From NCBI RefSeq assembly GCF_002803065.1, contig NZ_NNBL01000007.1, positions 1-64,000 on the forward strand: a stretch of DNA of 64,000 bases, read 5' to 3'. A model generated the notes under the pieces. That model had not been told where the DNA came from. It ran no database searches and saw nothing but the letters and a program-made list of their open reading frames with translations. The position numbers and the translations under genes were made by a program. The stretch's first letter is position 1. Every line of letters starts with the position of its first letter. The stretch comes from Streptomyces sp. CB01635. GTDB taxonomy: Bacteria > Actinomycetota > Actinomycetes > Streptomycetales > Streptomycetaceae. Below are positions 16,587-25,017 of the stretch, piece after piece.

Positions 16587-18128
16587 TCAGGCCGTTGCCT
16601 CCGCCGGCTCCGGCTCCCGCTGGTCTTCCTGCTGCGGCGCGGCCACCCCGCGAAGGCCGCGCAGGGCCAGTACCGCCGCCCCCAGCAGGACCACCCCGCC
16701 CGCCACCGCGGCGATGTGCATGCCGCTCGTGAACGCTTCCCGGGCCGATGCGAGGAGCGCGTCGCCCGCCCGGCCCGGCAGGTGCTGCGCCACCGCGAGC
16801 GCTCCGCCCAGTGTCTCCTTCGCCTCGGCCGGCGCGTCGCCGATCTCGTGGCGGTAGACCGCCGTACCGATCGAGCCCAGGACGGCCATGCCGAGGGCGC
16901 CGCCGAACTCCTGGCCCGTCTCGAGGAGGGACGACGCCGCGCCCGCCTTCTCCGCCGGGGCCGCGCCGAGCGCCAGGTCCGTGAGCTGGGAGCCCACGAT
17001 CACCGCGCCGGAGGCGAGTACACCCGCGCCGGCCAGGGCGGTCCACAGGGAGTCCGTGCCGGTCAGCGTCAGGAGGCCGTAGCCGCAGGCGCTGGTCAGG
17101 AAGCCGACGGTGACGACGGACCCGCGGTGCACGCCCCGCTGCACGAGGACCGTCGCGATGGGGGCGGCGAAGCCGATGAAGACGGTCGGCGCGAGCGCCC
17201 ACAGCGCCGCTTCGAGCGCGCTCTTGCCGAGAACGGCCTGGAGGTACTGCGTGGTGAAGTACGCCGAACCCATCATCGCGAAGGCCGAGATGAGGTTGAG
17301 GGTGACAGCAGGGCCGAAGCCGCGGCCCCGGAAGAGGGCCGGCGAGATCATCGGTGACTCGACGGTGCGCTGGCGGCGTACGAACAGGGCGGCGAAGACG
17401 AGGCCCACCACGATCGAGGTGACGTAGAGCGGCTCGAAGCCCTCGGAGGGGATCTCCTTGATGCCGTAGACGAGGGGGAGCACCGCGGCCATCGACAGCG
17501 GGACGCTCAGGAAGTCGAAGCGGCCCGGCTCCGGGTCCTTGAACTCGGGGAGCAGGACCGGGGCGAGCAGCAGGAGCAGGGCCATCGCGGGCAGGTTGAC
17601 GAGGAAGACCGAGCCCCACCAGAAGTGTTCGACGAGGATGCCGCTCATCACCGAGCCGAGCGCGATGCCGCCGGTCATGACGCCGGACCAGATGCCGATG
17701 GCCGTCGCGCGCTGCTTGTCGTCGCGGAACATGTTGCGGACCAGCGCCATCGTCGTGGGCATCAGGGTCGCGCCGCCGATGCCGAGGAGCGCGCGGGCCG
17801 CGATGAGCATCTCCGCGCTGTTCGCGTAGGCCGCGCAGACGGAGGCGGCGCCGAAGGCGGTGGCGCCGATCATCAGGAGCTTGCGGCGGCCGATGCGGTC
17901 GCCGAGGGAGCCCATCGTCATCAGCAGGCCGGCGAGCACGAACGCGTAGATGTCGAAGATCCACAGCTGCTGGGTGCCGGTCGGCTCGAGGTCCGCGCTG
18001 ATGGAGGGGATCGCGAAATAGAGGACGGAGACGTCCATCGAGACGAGGAGCAGCGGAAGCATCAGGACCGCGAGTGCCGTCCATTCGCGGCGCCCCGCAC
18101 GGGAGTTGGTGCTCGGTGAGTTCGTCAT
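16587..18128 (-). CDS. MFS drug/H+ antiporter, DHA2 (14-TM) family
   Basis: A 513-residue inner-membrane protein with about 14 hydrophobic segments. It carries MFS motif A, GSLGDRIGRRKLL, in the loop after helix 2 and the antiporter-type ALLGIGGATLMP segment. It belongs with the EmrB/QacA-like multidrug or antibiotic exporters. The divergent TetR gene 97 bp away probably represses it. The promoter TAGACA (plus-strand 18159-18164), 17 bp, TACAGT (18136-18141) puts the transcription start within a base or two of the ATG. No ribosome-binding site is present, so the message may be leaderless. The exported compound is unknown. Confidence 0.92.
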   Translation of the reverse strand: MTNSPSTNSRAGRREWTALAVLMLPLLLVSMDVSVLYFAIPSISADLEPTGTQQLWIFDIYAFVLAGLLMTMGSLGDRIGRRKLLMIGATAFGAASVCAAYANSAEMLIAARALLGIGGATLMPTTMALVRNMFRDDKQRATAIGIWSGVMTGGIALGSVMSGILVEHFWWGSVFLVNLPAMALLLLLAPVLLPEFKDPEPGRFDFLSVPLSMAAVLPLVYGIKEIPSEGFEPLYVTSIVVGLVFAALFVRRQRTVESPMISPALFRGRGFGPAVTLNLISAFAMMGSAYFTTQYLQAVLGKSALEAALWALAPTVFIGFAAPIATVLVQRGVHRGSVVTVGFLTSACGYGLLTLTGTDSLWTALAGAGVLASGAVIVGSQLTDLALGAAPAEKAGAASSLLETGQEFGGALGMAVLGSIGTAVYRHEIGDAPAEAKETLGGALAVAQHLPGRAGDALLASAREAFTSGMHIAAVAGGVVLLGAAVLALRGLRGVAAPQQEDQREPEPAEATA

Positions 18129-18135
18129 GAGGAGG

Positions 18136-18200
18136 ACTGTACGGGCGTCTTAAACACTTGTCTAGTACGCACGTATAGAACGACCGTATGGGACGGCTGT
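18136..18200. promoter_or_regulatory. Divergent MFS/tetR promoter with 13-bp phased GTAT repeats
   Basis: Leftward promoter: TAGACA-17-TACAGT on the minus strand. A rightward -10-like TATAGA lies at 18174-18179. GTAT recurs at 18173, 18186 and 18199, exactly 13 bp apart, within otherwise similar 13-mers. This could be a binding array for the adjacent TetR protein. Confidence 0.45.
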
Positions 18201-18224
18201 ATGAATCAGGGGTACGGTGGCGCC

Positions 18225-18806
18225 ATGGGACATCGCGAGGATCTGCTCGAAGGCGCCAAGCGCTGCCTTCTGGAGAAGGGGTTCGTGCGCACGACGGCGC
18301 GCGACATCGTCAAGGAGTCGGGGACCAACCTGGCCTCGATCGGCTACCACTACGGCTCGAAGGACGCGCTGCTCGCGCAGGCGTACGTGGCGCTGGCCGA
18401 AGGGGCCTCGGACGACTGGAGCGCGGTGGGCGAACTGCCGGGTGCGCCCGGCTCGTTGGAGCGGTTCCGGGCCGTGATGGCCGGGATCACCGACAGCCTC
18501 GGAAAGCCCGGGGCGATCTGGCACCTGAGCATCGAGCTCGTGACGATGGGCGACAAGATGCCGGTCGTGCGCGAGCAGCTGGCGCAAGCTCAGCACGAGG
18601 CGGGGCGCGGATTCATCGGCATGGTCATGGGGGAGGAGCCGCCGGTCGACGATCCGAGCGTGCAGACACTCGGGAAACTCTTCTCGGTGCTGGTCCTCGG
18701 GCTCGTCGCCCAGCACACCTTCGACGCGGACTACTCGCCCAGTGCCGACGAACTCACCGAGGGCTTGCGGCTGTTGCTGGACGCGGTGCGCGCGTCACAG
18801 GCGTGA
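18225..18806 (+). CDS. TetR-family repressor, divergent from the MFS exporter
   Basis: A 193-residue DNA-binding protein. The N-terminal TetR helix-turn-helix is clear: RTTARDIVKESGTNLASIGYHYGSKDALLAQAY, residues ~20-55. The C-terminal ligand and dimer domain is variable and mostly helical. The ATG at 18225 begins MGHREDLLEGAKRCL, the usual family start. An in-frame ATG at 18201 would add eight residues. Head-to-head arrangement with a DHA2 exporter is the classical layout in which the exported drug or a related metabolite is also the inducer. The 3' end overlaps the convergent pucR-type gene by 12 bases. Confidence 0.9.
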   Translation: MGHREDLLEGAKRCLLEKGFVRTTARDIVKESGTNLASIGYHYGSKDALLAQAYVALAEGASDDWSAVGELPGAPGSLERFRAVMAGITDSLGKPGAIWHLSIELVTMGDKMPVVREQLAQAQHEAGRGFIGMVMGEEPPVDDPSVQTLGKLFSVLVLGLVAQHTFDADYSPSADELTEGLRLLLDAVRASQA

Positions 18807-19955
18807 CGCCTTCAGCCCCATGTGCAACAGCAGCCGGTCCTCGCCGTCGTCCAGGTCGAGGCCGGTGAGCTGCTCCACGCGGGACAGGCGGTAGTAGAGG
18901 GTCTGGCGGTGGATGCCCAGCTCCGCCGCCGTGCGGCCGGCCTGGCCCGCACAGTCGAGGAACACCTCGGTGGTGCGGGCCAGTTGGCGGTTCGCGGGCA
19001 GCAGGAGCGGGGCGAGGACGGGGTCGTGCGCCGTGTCCGGGGGCAGCGCGGTGAGCAGTCGGTACGGGCCGATCGCCGCCCAGTGCGCGTCCGGGCCGAG
19101 ACGCGGCTCGGCGAGTGCCGCGCGCGCCGCGGCCGTCGCCTCCTGCCAGGCGGCGCCCAGGTCGCCCAGCTCACGCCGCGCGCCCGCGAACCCCGCCGCG
19201 ACGACCGCCGTGCCGGCGCGCTCCCGCAGCTTCGCCGCCGCCGCCGAGGCCGGCCCGAGCGCGTCCGCCGACCGCAGCCGCACCAGGAGGGCCAGGGCCT
19301 GCCCGGCCGCACCCCACGGCACCATGCACAGGGCGTCGGCCGCGGGGATCGTACGGAAAGAAGGCGCGTCGTCCGGGTCTGCCGACGGCCACGGCGCGAC
19401 GCACACCACCGCGTGCAGCCCGTCCGCGCGCGACCCGAGCGCCGTGCGCAGGGCCGCCACCGCCATGTCCCGCTGCCAGCCGCGCTCGGCTGTGAGGACC
19501 TCACGGAACTCACGGGTCAGGTCGGCGCCCGCCTGCGCCTCGTCCGCGAGCAGCGCGCCGATGCGGCCCGCCACCTCCATCGCGGCGGTCAGCTGCTGCT
19601 CGGTCGGCCCCGGATCGTCGTCGATCAGCCACACATAGCCGAGGACGACACCCCGATGGCGTACGGGAAGGCAGATGCGGCCCCGGTAGACCCCGGCCTC
19701 CGGGGTCGGCGGGATGCGGACGGGGCCGGTGGCGCGGGCGATGCCGAAGCCCTCGAACCAGGTACGCACCGCCGCGGTGGAGCGGCGGGTCAGGATCGAG
19801 CGGGTGCGTACGGGGTCCAGCGTCGATTCGTCGAATTCGCTGTCGCTGTCTTGCGCGCCGAACGCGATCAGCCCGAAATCCCGGTTCTCCAGCGTCGCGG
19901 GGGCGCTGAGCAGCGCGGAGATCTCGTCGACCAGTTCCTGGTAGTCGCCCTTCAC
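18795..19955 (-). CDS. PucR/CdaR-type transcriptional regulator, probably of putA-pruA
   Basis: A protein of about 386 residues. An N-terminal GAF-like region (~40-160, GVYRGRICLPVRHRGVVLG) is followed by a central domain and a C-terminal PucR helix-turn-helix (HRQTLYYRLSRVEQLTGLDL) at the very end, as in all PucR proteins. It is divergent from putA-pruA with 203 bp between starts, which points to control of proline breakdown. The start is uncertain: GTG 19955 (VKGDYQELVDEI) fits the family, GTG 19973 is an alternative. A 16-bp perfect palindrome lies just upstream at 19987-20002 and may be its operator. Confidence 0.88.
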   Translation of the reverse strand: MKGDYQELVDEISALLSAPATLENRDFGLIAFGAQDSDSEFDESTLDPVRTRSILTRRSTAAVRTWFEGFGIARATGPVRIPPTPEAGVYRGRICLPVRHRGVVLGYVWLIDDDPGPTEQQLTAAMEVAGRIGALLADEAQAGADLTREFREVLTAERGWQRDMAVAALRTALGSRADGLHAVVCVAPWPSADPDDAPSFRTIPAADALCMVPWGAAGQALALLVRLRSADALGPASAAAAKLRERAGTAVVAAGFAGARRELGDLGAAWQEATAAARAALAEPRLGPDAHWAAIGPYRLLTALPPDTAHDPVLAPLLLPANRQLARTTEVFLDCAGQAGRTAAELGIHRQTLYYRLSRVEQLTGLDLDDGEDRLLLHMGLKASRL

Positions 19956-19986
19956 CCCGCCATTCTCGCGCACCCCACCGCACTCT

Positions 19987-20032
19987 TCAGACAAATGTCT
20001 GAGGTGGTGGCCACAGATGCGTGACAGCTGTC
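19987..20032. promoter_or_regulatory. Palindromes between pucR-type gene and putA
   Basis: TCAGACAAATGTCTGA at 19987-20002 is a perfect 16-bp palindrome. GACAGCTGTC at 20023-20032 is a second perfect 10-bp palindrome. Both share the core GACA/TGTC. They lie next to the regulator's start, suitable for autoregulation and control of putA. Confidence 0.5.
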
Positions 20033-20158
20033 GATGGCACACGCTCGGAGGGATCCTTAGATTTCACGGTGGTTCTCCGTGCCGTACCGGTCTGTTGCGA
20101 TTCAGTTCGTTTACGCCGATACGGCCACTCGTTCGTACTCTCCCCGTGGAGGTGGCCC

Positions 20159-21085
20159 GTGCTGGGTCCCGTGATTCTCGCCGCGTCGCGCAGCGACAAG
20201 ATGCGCCGTTTCATCTCGGCAGCCCCCGGCACGAAGCAGGTCGTCGACCGGTTCATCGCCGGTGAGAGCGTCGACGACGTCGTGCCGATCGTCGTGGACG
20301 CCTGTGGCAAGGGCCTCGAGGTCACCCTCGACGTGGTCGGCGAGGACATCACGACCCCCGAGCAGGCCGCCGCCGCGCGCGACGCCTACCTCGAGCTGAT
20401 CGCGCACCTCGAGGACCTGGGCCTCGGCACCAAGGCCGAGATGTCCGTCAAGCTGTCGATGTTCGGCCAGGCGCTGGACGGCGGCCACGAGCTGGCCCTC
20501 GCCAACGTCCGCCCGGTTGTCGAGGCCGCCGCCGCGATCGGCACCACGGTCACCCTGGACGCCGAGGACCACACCACCCTCGACTCGATGTTCGCCATCC
20601 ACGAGGAGCTGCGGAAGGACTTCCCGCAGACCGGATGCGTCATCCAGGCCTACCTCTTCCGCACCGAGGACGACGCCACCCGCCTCGCCGCCGCCGGCAG
20701 CCGCGTACGCATCGTGAAGGGCGCCTACAAGGAGCCCGCCTCCGTCGCGTACCAGGACAAGGCCGAGATCGACAAGGCGTACGTCCGCATCCTGAAGATT
20801 CTGATGGAGGGCGACGGGTACCCGATGATCGGGTCCCACGACCCGCGCCTCATCTCCATCAGCCAGGAGCTCGCCCGCCGCGCCGGGCGCAAGCTGGACG
20901 AGTACGAGTTCCAGATGCTGTACGGGATCCGCAGCGACGAGCACGTCCGTCTCGCCGCCGAGGGCCATCGGATGCGCGTCTACACCGCGTACGGCACCGA
21001 CTGGTACGGCTACTTCATGCGCCGCCTCGCGGAGAAGCCCGCCAACCTGCTCTTCTTCGCCCGCTCCATCCTCACCAAGGGCTGA
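20159..21085 (+). CDS. putA: Proline dehydrogenase (monofunctional, FAD)
   Basis: A 308-residue enzyme oxidising L-proline to pyrroline-5-carboxylate with FAD, the first step of proline catabolism. PRODH barrel motifs are visible: TLDAEDHTTLDSMF, CVIQAYLFRTEDDA, RIVKGAYKEP, and FQMLYGIRSDEHVRLAAEGHRMRVYTAYG with the conserved Arg residues of the active site. The length is that of the single-domain bacterial enzyme. GTG 20159 follows GGAGG at 20148-20152. A longer reading from 20021 has no support. It is followed by pruA after 32 bp, so the two steps are co-transcribed. Confidence 0.95.
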   Translation: MLGPVILAASRSDKMRRFISAAPGTKQVVDRFIAGESVDDVVPIVVDACGKGLEVTLDVVGEDITTPEQAAAARDAYLELIAHLEDLGLGTKAEMSVKLSMFGQALDGGHELALANVRPVVEAAAAIGTTVTLDAEDHTTLDSMFAIHEELRKDFPQTGCVIQAYLFRTEDDATRLAAAGSRVRIVKGAYKEPASVAYQDKAEIDKAYVRILKILMEGDGYPMIGSHDPRLISISQELARRAGRKLDEYEFQMLYGIRSDEHVRLAAEGHRMRVYTAYGTDWYGYFMRRLAEKPANLLFFARSILTKG

Positions 21086-21117
21086 GCCCCACCCCTCTCA
21101 AAGGAGTTCAGAGACTC

Positions 21118-22749
21118 ATGGACGCTGTAACCCAGGTCCCCGCTCCCGTCAACGAGCCGGTGCACGGCTACGCCCCCGGCTCCCCGGAGCGGGCGCGCCT
21201 CGAGGTCAAGCTCAAGGAGCTGGCCGAGAACCCGATCGAGCTGTCGATGACCATCGGCGGCGTCAAGCGCCTCGGTGGCGGCGACGAGTTCACCGTCGTC
21301 CAGCCGCACAACCACCAGGCCGTCATCGGTACGGGCCGCGGCGCCACGCAAGCGGACGCGCAGGACGCGATCGACGCCGCGCTCGCCGCCGCCCCGGCCT
21401 GGCGCGCGATGTCCTTCGACGACCGCGCCGCGATCATCCTGCGCGCCGCCGAGCTGCTCTCCACGACGTGGCGCGAGACGCTCGCCGCGTCCACGATGCT
21501 CGGCCAGTCGAAGACCGCGCAGCAGGCCGAGATCGACACGCCCTGTGAGCTCGTCGACTTCTGGCGCTTCAACGTGCACTACGCCCGCAACATCCTCGCC
21601 GAGCAGCCCCCGGCTAACTCCACCGGCGTGTGGAACCGTATGGACCACCGCCCGCTCGAGGGCTTCGTCTACGCGATCACGCCGTTCAACTTCACCGCCA
21701 TCGCCGGCAACCTCCCCACCGCTCCCGCCCTCATGGGCAACGTGGTGGTCTGGAAGCCGTCCCCGACGCAGACCCACGCCGCCGTGCTGCTCATGCAGCT
21801 CCTGGAGGAGGCCGGTCTGCCCAAGGGCGTCATCAACCTCGTCACCGGTGACGGCATCGCGGTCTCCGAGGTCGCCCTGAACCACCGCGACCTGGCCGGC
21901 ATCCACTTCACCGGCTCGACCAAGACCTTCCAGCACCTGTGGAAGACGGTCGGCACGAACATCGACAAGTACCGCACCTACCCGCGGCTCGTCGGTGAGA
22001 CCGGTGGCAAGGACTTCGTCGTCGCCCACCCGAGCGCCGACCGCGCCGTCCTCAAGACGGCCCTGACCCGCGGTTCCTTCGAGTACCAGGGCCAGAAGTG
22101 CTCCGCGTCCTCGCGCGCCTACGTTCCGGCCTCCATCTGGAACGACGGCTTCAAGGAGGAGTTCGCGGCCGAGGTCGACGGCATCAAGATGGGTGACGTC
22201 ACCGACCTGACGAACTTCATCGGTGCCGTCATCGACGAACGCTCCTTCGCCAAGAACAAGGCGGCCATCGACCGCGCCAAGTCGGACCCGACCTGCACGG
22301 TCATCGCCGGCGGCGAGTACGACGACTCGGTCGGCTACTTCGTCCGCCCGACCGTCATCGTGTGCAGCGACCCGGCGAACGAGGTCTTCACGACCGAGTA
22401 CTTCGGCCCGATCCTCGCGGTGCACGTCTACGACGACGCCAAGTACGACGAGATGCTGGACCAGATGGAGTCCGCCTCGGACTACGCCCTGACGGGTGCG
22501 GTCATCTCGAACGACCGCGCCGCCGCCGCGCACACGATGGACAAGCTCCGCTACGCCGCGGGCAACTTCTACATCAACGACAAGTCGACCGGCGCCGTCG
22601 TCGGCCAGCAGCCCTTCGGCGGCGGCCGCGCCTCCGGTACCAACGACAAGGCCGGCGCCCCGCAGAACCTGCAGCGCTGGACCCTGACCCGCGCCATCAA
22701 GGAGACGCTGGTCCCGCCGACCGAGTACGGCTACCCGCACATGGGCTGA
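21118..22749 (+). CDS. pruA: L-glutamate gamma-semialdehyde (1-pyrroline-5-carboxylate) dehydrogenase
   Basis: A 543-residue NAD-dependent aldehyde dehydrogenase that completes proline breakdown to glutamate. Family features: YAITPFNFTAIAGNLPTAPAL in the cofactor domain, Glu in VGETGGKDFVV, and the catalytic Cys in YQGQKCSASSRAYV. The C-terminal GGGRASGTNDKAGA motif is typical of P5C dehydrogenases. ATG 21118 follows AAGGAG at 21101-21106. It overlaps no neighbour and ends at a 12-bp hairpin. Together with putA it converts proline to glutamate, probably under the PucR-type regulator at 18795. Confidence 0.96.
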   Translation: MDAVTQVPAPVNEPVHGYAPGSPERARLEVKLKELAENPIELSMTIGGVKRLGGGDEFTVVQPHNHQAVIGTGRGATQADAQDAIDAALAAAPAWRAMSFDDRAAIILRAAELLSTTWRETLAASTMLGQSKTAQQAEIDTPCELVDFWRFNVHYARNILAEQPPANSTGVWNRMDHRPLEGFVYAITPFNFTAIAGNLPTAPALMGNVVVWKPSPTQTHAAVLLMQLLEEAGLPKGVINLVTGDGIAVSEVALNHRDLAGIHFTGSTKTFQHLWKTVGTNIDKYRTYPRLVGETGGKDFVVAHPSADRAVLKTALTRGSFEYQGQKCSASSRAYVPASIWNDGFKEEFAAEVDGIKMGDVTDLTNFIGAVIDERSFAKNKAAIDRAKSDPTCTVIAGGEYDDSVGYFVRPTVIVCSDPANEVFTTEYFGPILAVHVYDDAKYDEMLDQMESASDYALTGAVISNDRAAAAHTMDKLRYAAGNFYINDKSTGAVVGQQPFGGGRASGTNDKAGAPQNLQRWTLTRAIKETLVPPTEYGYPHMG

Positions 22750-22782
22750 CGCCCACCCGGCGTTTCGACGCCCCTCTGAACC

Positions 22783-22819
22783 CCGCCTCCGACCAGGGCC
22801 CCACCCCGGTCGGAGGCGG
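22783..22819. terminator. Terminator between pruA and bla
   Basis: CCGCCTCCGACC at 22783-22794 pairs with GGTCGGAGGCGG at 22808-22819, a perfect 12-bp stem between convergent genes. Confidence 0.75.
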
Positions 22820-22833
22820 TGTCGTGTCCGGGG

Positions 22834-23736
22834 TCAGATCAGTGCGTCCACGGCGATGCGCGTGATGTCGGCGGCGATCCGGTCCTCGCCCGGGGTGTCC
22901 GCGTCGAGCCGGGTCGTGTACACGGAGATGACCAGGGGAGCCCCGCCGCCCGGCGGCCAGGCCACGGCCACGTCGTTGACGCCGCCGTAGGCAGGGGACC
23001 CGGTCTTGTCCCCGACCCGCCAGCCCGGGGGGAGCCCCGCGCGGATCCGCTTGTCGCCGGTGGTGTTCTCCACCAGCCACCGTGTCAACTGGCCGCGGTC
23101 GAGCGGGTGGAGGGCGTCACCGAGGACCAGCGCGCGCAGGTCCGCGGTCATGGCGGCGGGCGTCGTGGTGTCCCGCCGGTCGCCGGGGATGTTCGTGTTG
23201 AGGTCGGTCTCCCACCGGTCGAGCCGGGTCACGGAGTCGCCGAGCGAGCGGGCGAACGCGGTGACGCCGGCGGGGCCGCCGATCCGGCGCATCAGCAGAT
23301 TGGCCGCGGTGTTGTCGCTGTACGTGATGGCGGCGTCGCACAACTCCCGTACCGTCATGCCGGTTTCGAGGTGCATTTCGGTGCGGGGCGAGGCGGCCAC
23401 GAGGTCGTCGCGTCCATAGCGGATCAGTGCGTCGAGCAGTCCGGGCTCCTGCTCGCGCGCCCTGTGCAGGATCGCCGAGGCGGCAAGGACCTTGAACGTC
23501 GAGGCGATCGCGAAGCGTTCGTGCGCGCGGTGGGCGAGGACGGCGCCGGTGCCGGTGTGCAGGGCGTGCACCCCGATGCGGCCGGGGTAGCCCGCCTCCA
23601 GCTCGCGCAGCCGGCGCCGGGCGTCACCGCCGGTGCCGGAGGAGGGCGCCGCGCTCGTGGTGCCGGGCACGGAGAGAAGGACGGGCGCCAGGGCCGCGGC
23701 GCCGAGGAGGGTCCTGCGGGAGGGAGGTAAATTCAT
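22834..23736 (-). CDS. Class A beta-lactamase, Tat-exported
   Basis: A 300-residue secreted serine beta-lactamase. All active-site motifs are present: S79-T-F-K82, S140-D-N142, E176-T-D-L-N180 (the deacylation Glu) and K244-T-G246. The N-terminus PSRRTLLGAAALAP has the twin-arginine pattern, followed by a hydrophobic core and an AXA-like cleavage site near residue 30. Streptomycetes often carry such chromosomal enzymes. No penicillin-binding-protein sensor or blaR-like gene is adjacent, so regulation is not visible. The start at 23736 has only a weak ribosome-binding site. Substrate range cannot be judged from the sequence. Confidence 0.93.
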   Translation of the reverse strand: MNLPPSRRTLLGAAALAPVLLSVPGTTSAAPSSGTGGDARRRLRELEAGYPGRIGVHALHTGTGAVLAHRAHERFAIASTFKVLAASAILHRAREQEPGLLDALIRYGRDDLVAASPRTEMHLETGMTVRELCDAAITYSDNTAANLLMRRIGGPAGVTAFARSLGDSVTRLDRWETDLNTNIPGDRRDTTTPAAMTADLRALVLGDALHPLDRGQLTRWLVENTTGDKRIRAGLPPGWRVGDKTGSPAYGGVNDVAVAWPPGGGAPLVISVYTTRLDADTPGEDRIAADITRIAVDALI

Positions 23737-23820
23737 GATCTCGAAGGTACGTGAACGGGGTCGGGGACGCGGTGAGGATCGCCCGGTCCGAAGGCCCGCG
23801 CCCCTCTGTGACGGCCCGCG

Positions 23821-25017
23821 TCAGCTCCAGCCCGCCACGATGAGCGAGAGACCGGCCGCGAAGCCGCCGCACAGCAGGCCCAGGTAGAGCCCGTAGAGCC
23901 TGCGGAGCCGGTGCACCAGGAAGCCGAAGGCGCCGAACGCAAGCCCCACCGTGAGTGTGCGGGCGCCGCGCGCGCGTGCCGACTCGGACAGCCAGTGCGT
24001 GACGGGGACGTCCGCGCGGCCCGCCTCCTTCGCGTAGACCTTCAACGGGATGCCGTTCCAGGGCTGGTGGCGTACCGCCGACGCGCCCTCGACGGACAGT
24101 TCGTGACGGACCTCCGCCCGCATCCGGTCCGTCGTCAGGGGTGCGGGCAACGAGACGCCCGCGGACGCCAGTTGGAGCGCGAGCAGGCCGCCGGCGAGGC
24201 TGCCCGCGAGCGCCGTGACAGACAGCTTCAGGGCCCGGCGCGGCACCGCCACGCACGCCACCGCGAGGAACAGCTCCGGCATCAGCGGCCAGCTCAGTGC
24301 CTCCGCGCACGCCCAGGCGAAGGCCAGGAGCAGCCCGAGCCGCGCGCTGATCACGCGGGCCAGGACCTTGCGGGCGCGGGAGTCCCGCAGCGGCTCGGCG
24401 ACCGTGCGGTCGTGCAGCGCCGCGACCGCCTTACGGGCCTCCTCCGGTGTCGCCGTGTACGGGAGCGGTTCGCCGATCCGCACCCGGACCAGGGACGGGC
24501 GCAGCCTGCCGTGCTTGGGCAGGAGCCGGTCCGTGCCCGCGATACCGACCGGCACCACCGGCACGCGCGCGTGCTCCGCCAGGACCAGCGCGCCCCGGTG
24601 GAACGACCCCAGCTCACCCGCACGCGCGCGCGTGCCCTCGGGGAAGAGGACGACGGCGTGGCCCGCGCGCAGCGTGTCCGCCATGCCGAGCAGGTCGTCC
24701 ATGCCCCCGCCCGAGCGCCGCACCGGGAACCCGGCGGCGAGGCGGCTGCAGATCCGGCTGCGCCAGGGCGAGGCGAACCAGTAGTCGGCCGCCGCACCGA
24801 TCGCCGGCGCGTGCGACGCGTCGAGCGCGGCGAGCAGCGCGGCGGTGTCGGCGTGCGAACTGTGGTTGGCGACCACGACGCAGCCGCCGCGCGGGAGCCG
24901 GCCCCGGCGCTCCACACCGCCGGTGAGCGTGAGGACGAGCCACCACAGGGCGTGGCGCAGCCGGGCGGCCGCACGGGCCGGGCGCACACGGGCCGGAGCG
25001 GTCACGGTCGTCGTCAC
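23821..25017 (-). CDS. PlsC-type lysophospholipid acyltransferase with C-terminal membrane domain
   Basis: A 398-residue protein. Residues ~20-220 form a PlsC acyltransferase domain with the catalytic HX4D motif (NHSSHAD, H52/D57) and the FPEGTR substrate motif at 125-130. Residues ~230-398 add a region with several hydrophobic helices around a soluble insert, which ordinary PlsC enzymes lack and which I do not recognise. The GTG at 25017 overlaps the stop of the upstream CdsA-like gene (GTGA), so the two are translationally coupled. It is the third gene of a lipid operon (CDP-alcohol transferase, CdsA-like, PlsC-like). The probable reaction is acylation of a lysophosphatidic acid or a related headgroup. 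Confidence 0.85.
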   Translation of the reverse strand: MTTTVTAPARVRPARAAARLRHALWWLVLTLTGGVERRGRLPRGGCVVVANHSSHADTAALLAALDASHAPAIGAAADYWFASPWRSRICSRLAAGFPVRRSGGGMDDLLGMADTLRAGHAVVLFPEGTRARAGELGSFHRGALVLAEHARVPVVPVGIAGTDRLLPKHGRLRPSLVRVRIGEPLPYTATPEEARKAVAALHDRTVAEPLRDSRARKVLARVISARLGLLLAFAWACAEALSWPLMPELFLAVACVAVPRRALKLSVTALAGSLAGGLLALQLASAGVSLPAPLTTDRMRAEVRHELSVEGASAVRHQPWNGIPLKVYAKEAGRADVPVTHWLSESARARGARTLTVGLAFGAFGFLVHRLRRLYGLYLGLLCGGFAAGLSLIVAGWS

